Assembly (NCBI GenBank): GCA_947303145.1
Contig: CAMYXB010000001.1
Location: forward strand, 1-42,334
Direction of reading: 5' to 3'
Length of the DNA: 42,334 nt
Source: an uncultured Clostridia bacterium
Lineage (GTDB): Bacteria > Bacillota > Clostridia > Christensenellales > UBA1242
Below: more notes on the stretch, generated by a model. That model made no database searches. It worked only from the letters and a program-made list of their open reading frames with translations, and was not told the origin of the DNA. Within the stretch, counting starts at the first letter, position 1. The stretch is not shown here.

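Noticed and set aside
13351..42334. Type V autotransporter or chlamydial Pmp secretion
   Set aside because: No C-terminal beta-barrel or terminal aromatic membrane-strand signature is visible, and the neighbouring genes suggest a Gram-positive host; only the repeat class is shared with Pmp proteins.

Overview
The window looks like part of a chromosome from a low- to mid-G+C Gram-positive bacterium of the Clostridia type (Bacillota). The evidence is the AGGAG ribosome sites, TTGACA/TATAAT-like promoters, a Gram-positive-style prepilin operon, RecR, and a surface protein built from Chlamydia-Pmp-type and Listeria-Bacteroides repeats of the kind common in uncultured gut Firmicutes. TGA is used as a stop, so the genetic code is standard. 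Genus-level placement is not possible from the sequence alone.

Layout. (1) 1-1424: the 5' half of a 23S rRNA gene on the minus strand, cut by the left window edge. It has its own leader and a strong promoter, and no 16S rRNA or tRNA is upstream. (2) 1921-4823: a plus-strand block with two small proteins related to each other (1986-2552 and 3600-3992) on either side of an HD-domain phosphohydrolase, then a TVP38/DedA-type membrane protein. (3) 4804-5137: a convergent intergenic region with several hairpins. (4) 5138-12491, minus strand: a compact type IV pilus / Com-pilus operon read from a promoter at 12534-12563, in the order major pilin, membrane protein with an acidic/basic linker, prepilin, PilM-like protein, prepilin, PilX/GspK-like protein, prepilin peptidase, PilC, PilB. 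Most junctions are ATGA or TAATG overlaps. No PilT is present. (5) 12684-13271, minus: recR, probably transcribed from its own promoter as a leaderless or near-leaderless mRNA. (6) 13351-42334, minus: one uninterrupted reading frame filling about 68% of the window. It remains open through the right edge, so the protein exceeds 9,660 residues (roughly 1 MDa) and its N-terminus is outside the window.

The giant protein is modular. I can delimit seven right-handed beta-helix modules. Each begins with the same short helical cap motif, Y-x(2-3)-[ILV]-x2-A-[ILFV], continues with Pmp-type GGA/GGG-[IV]-Y and F-x-x-N turns, and ends in a cap-like strand region. Blocks of InlB/Listeria-Bacteroides (Flg_new-like) repeats sit before modules 1, 2, 3 and 4. 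A BspA-like leucine-rich repeat island follows the block before module 4, and an unrelated aromatic-rich insert splits module 6. The C-terminus is a unique domain with no LPxTG motif, autotransporter barrel or other anchor I recognise. The likely role is a very large cell-surface adhesin or fibre. Its position next to a pilus operon that lacks a retraction ATPase is suggestive, but a functional link is only inference.
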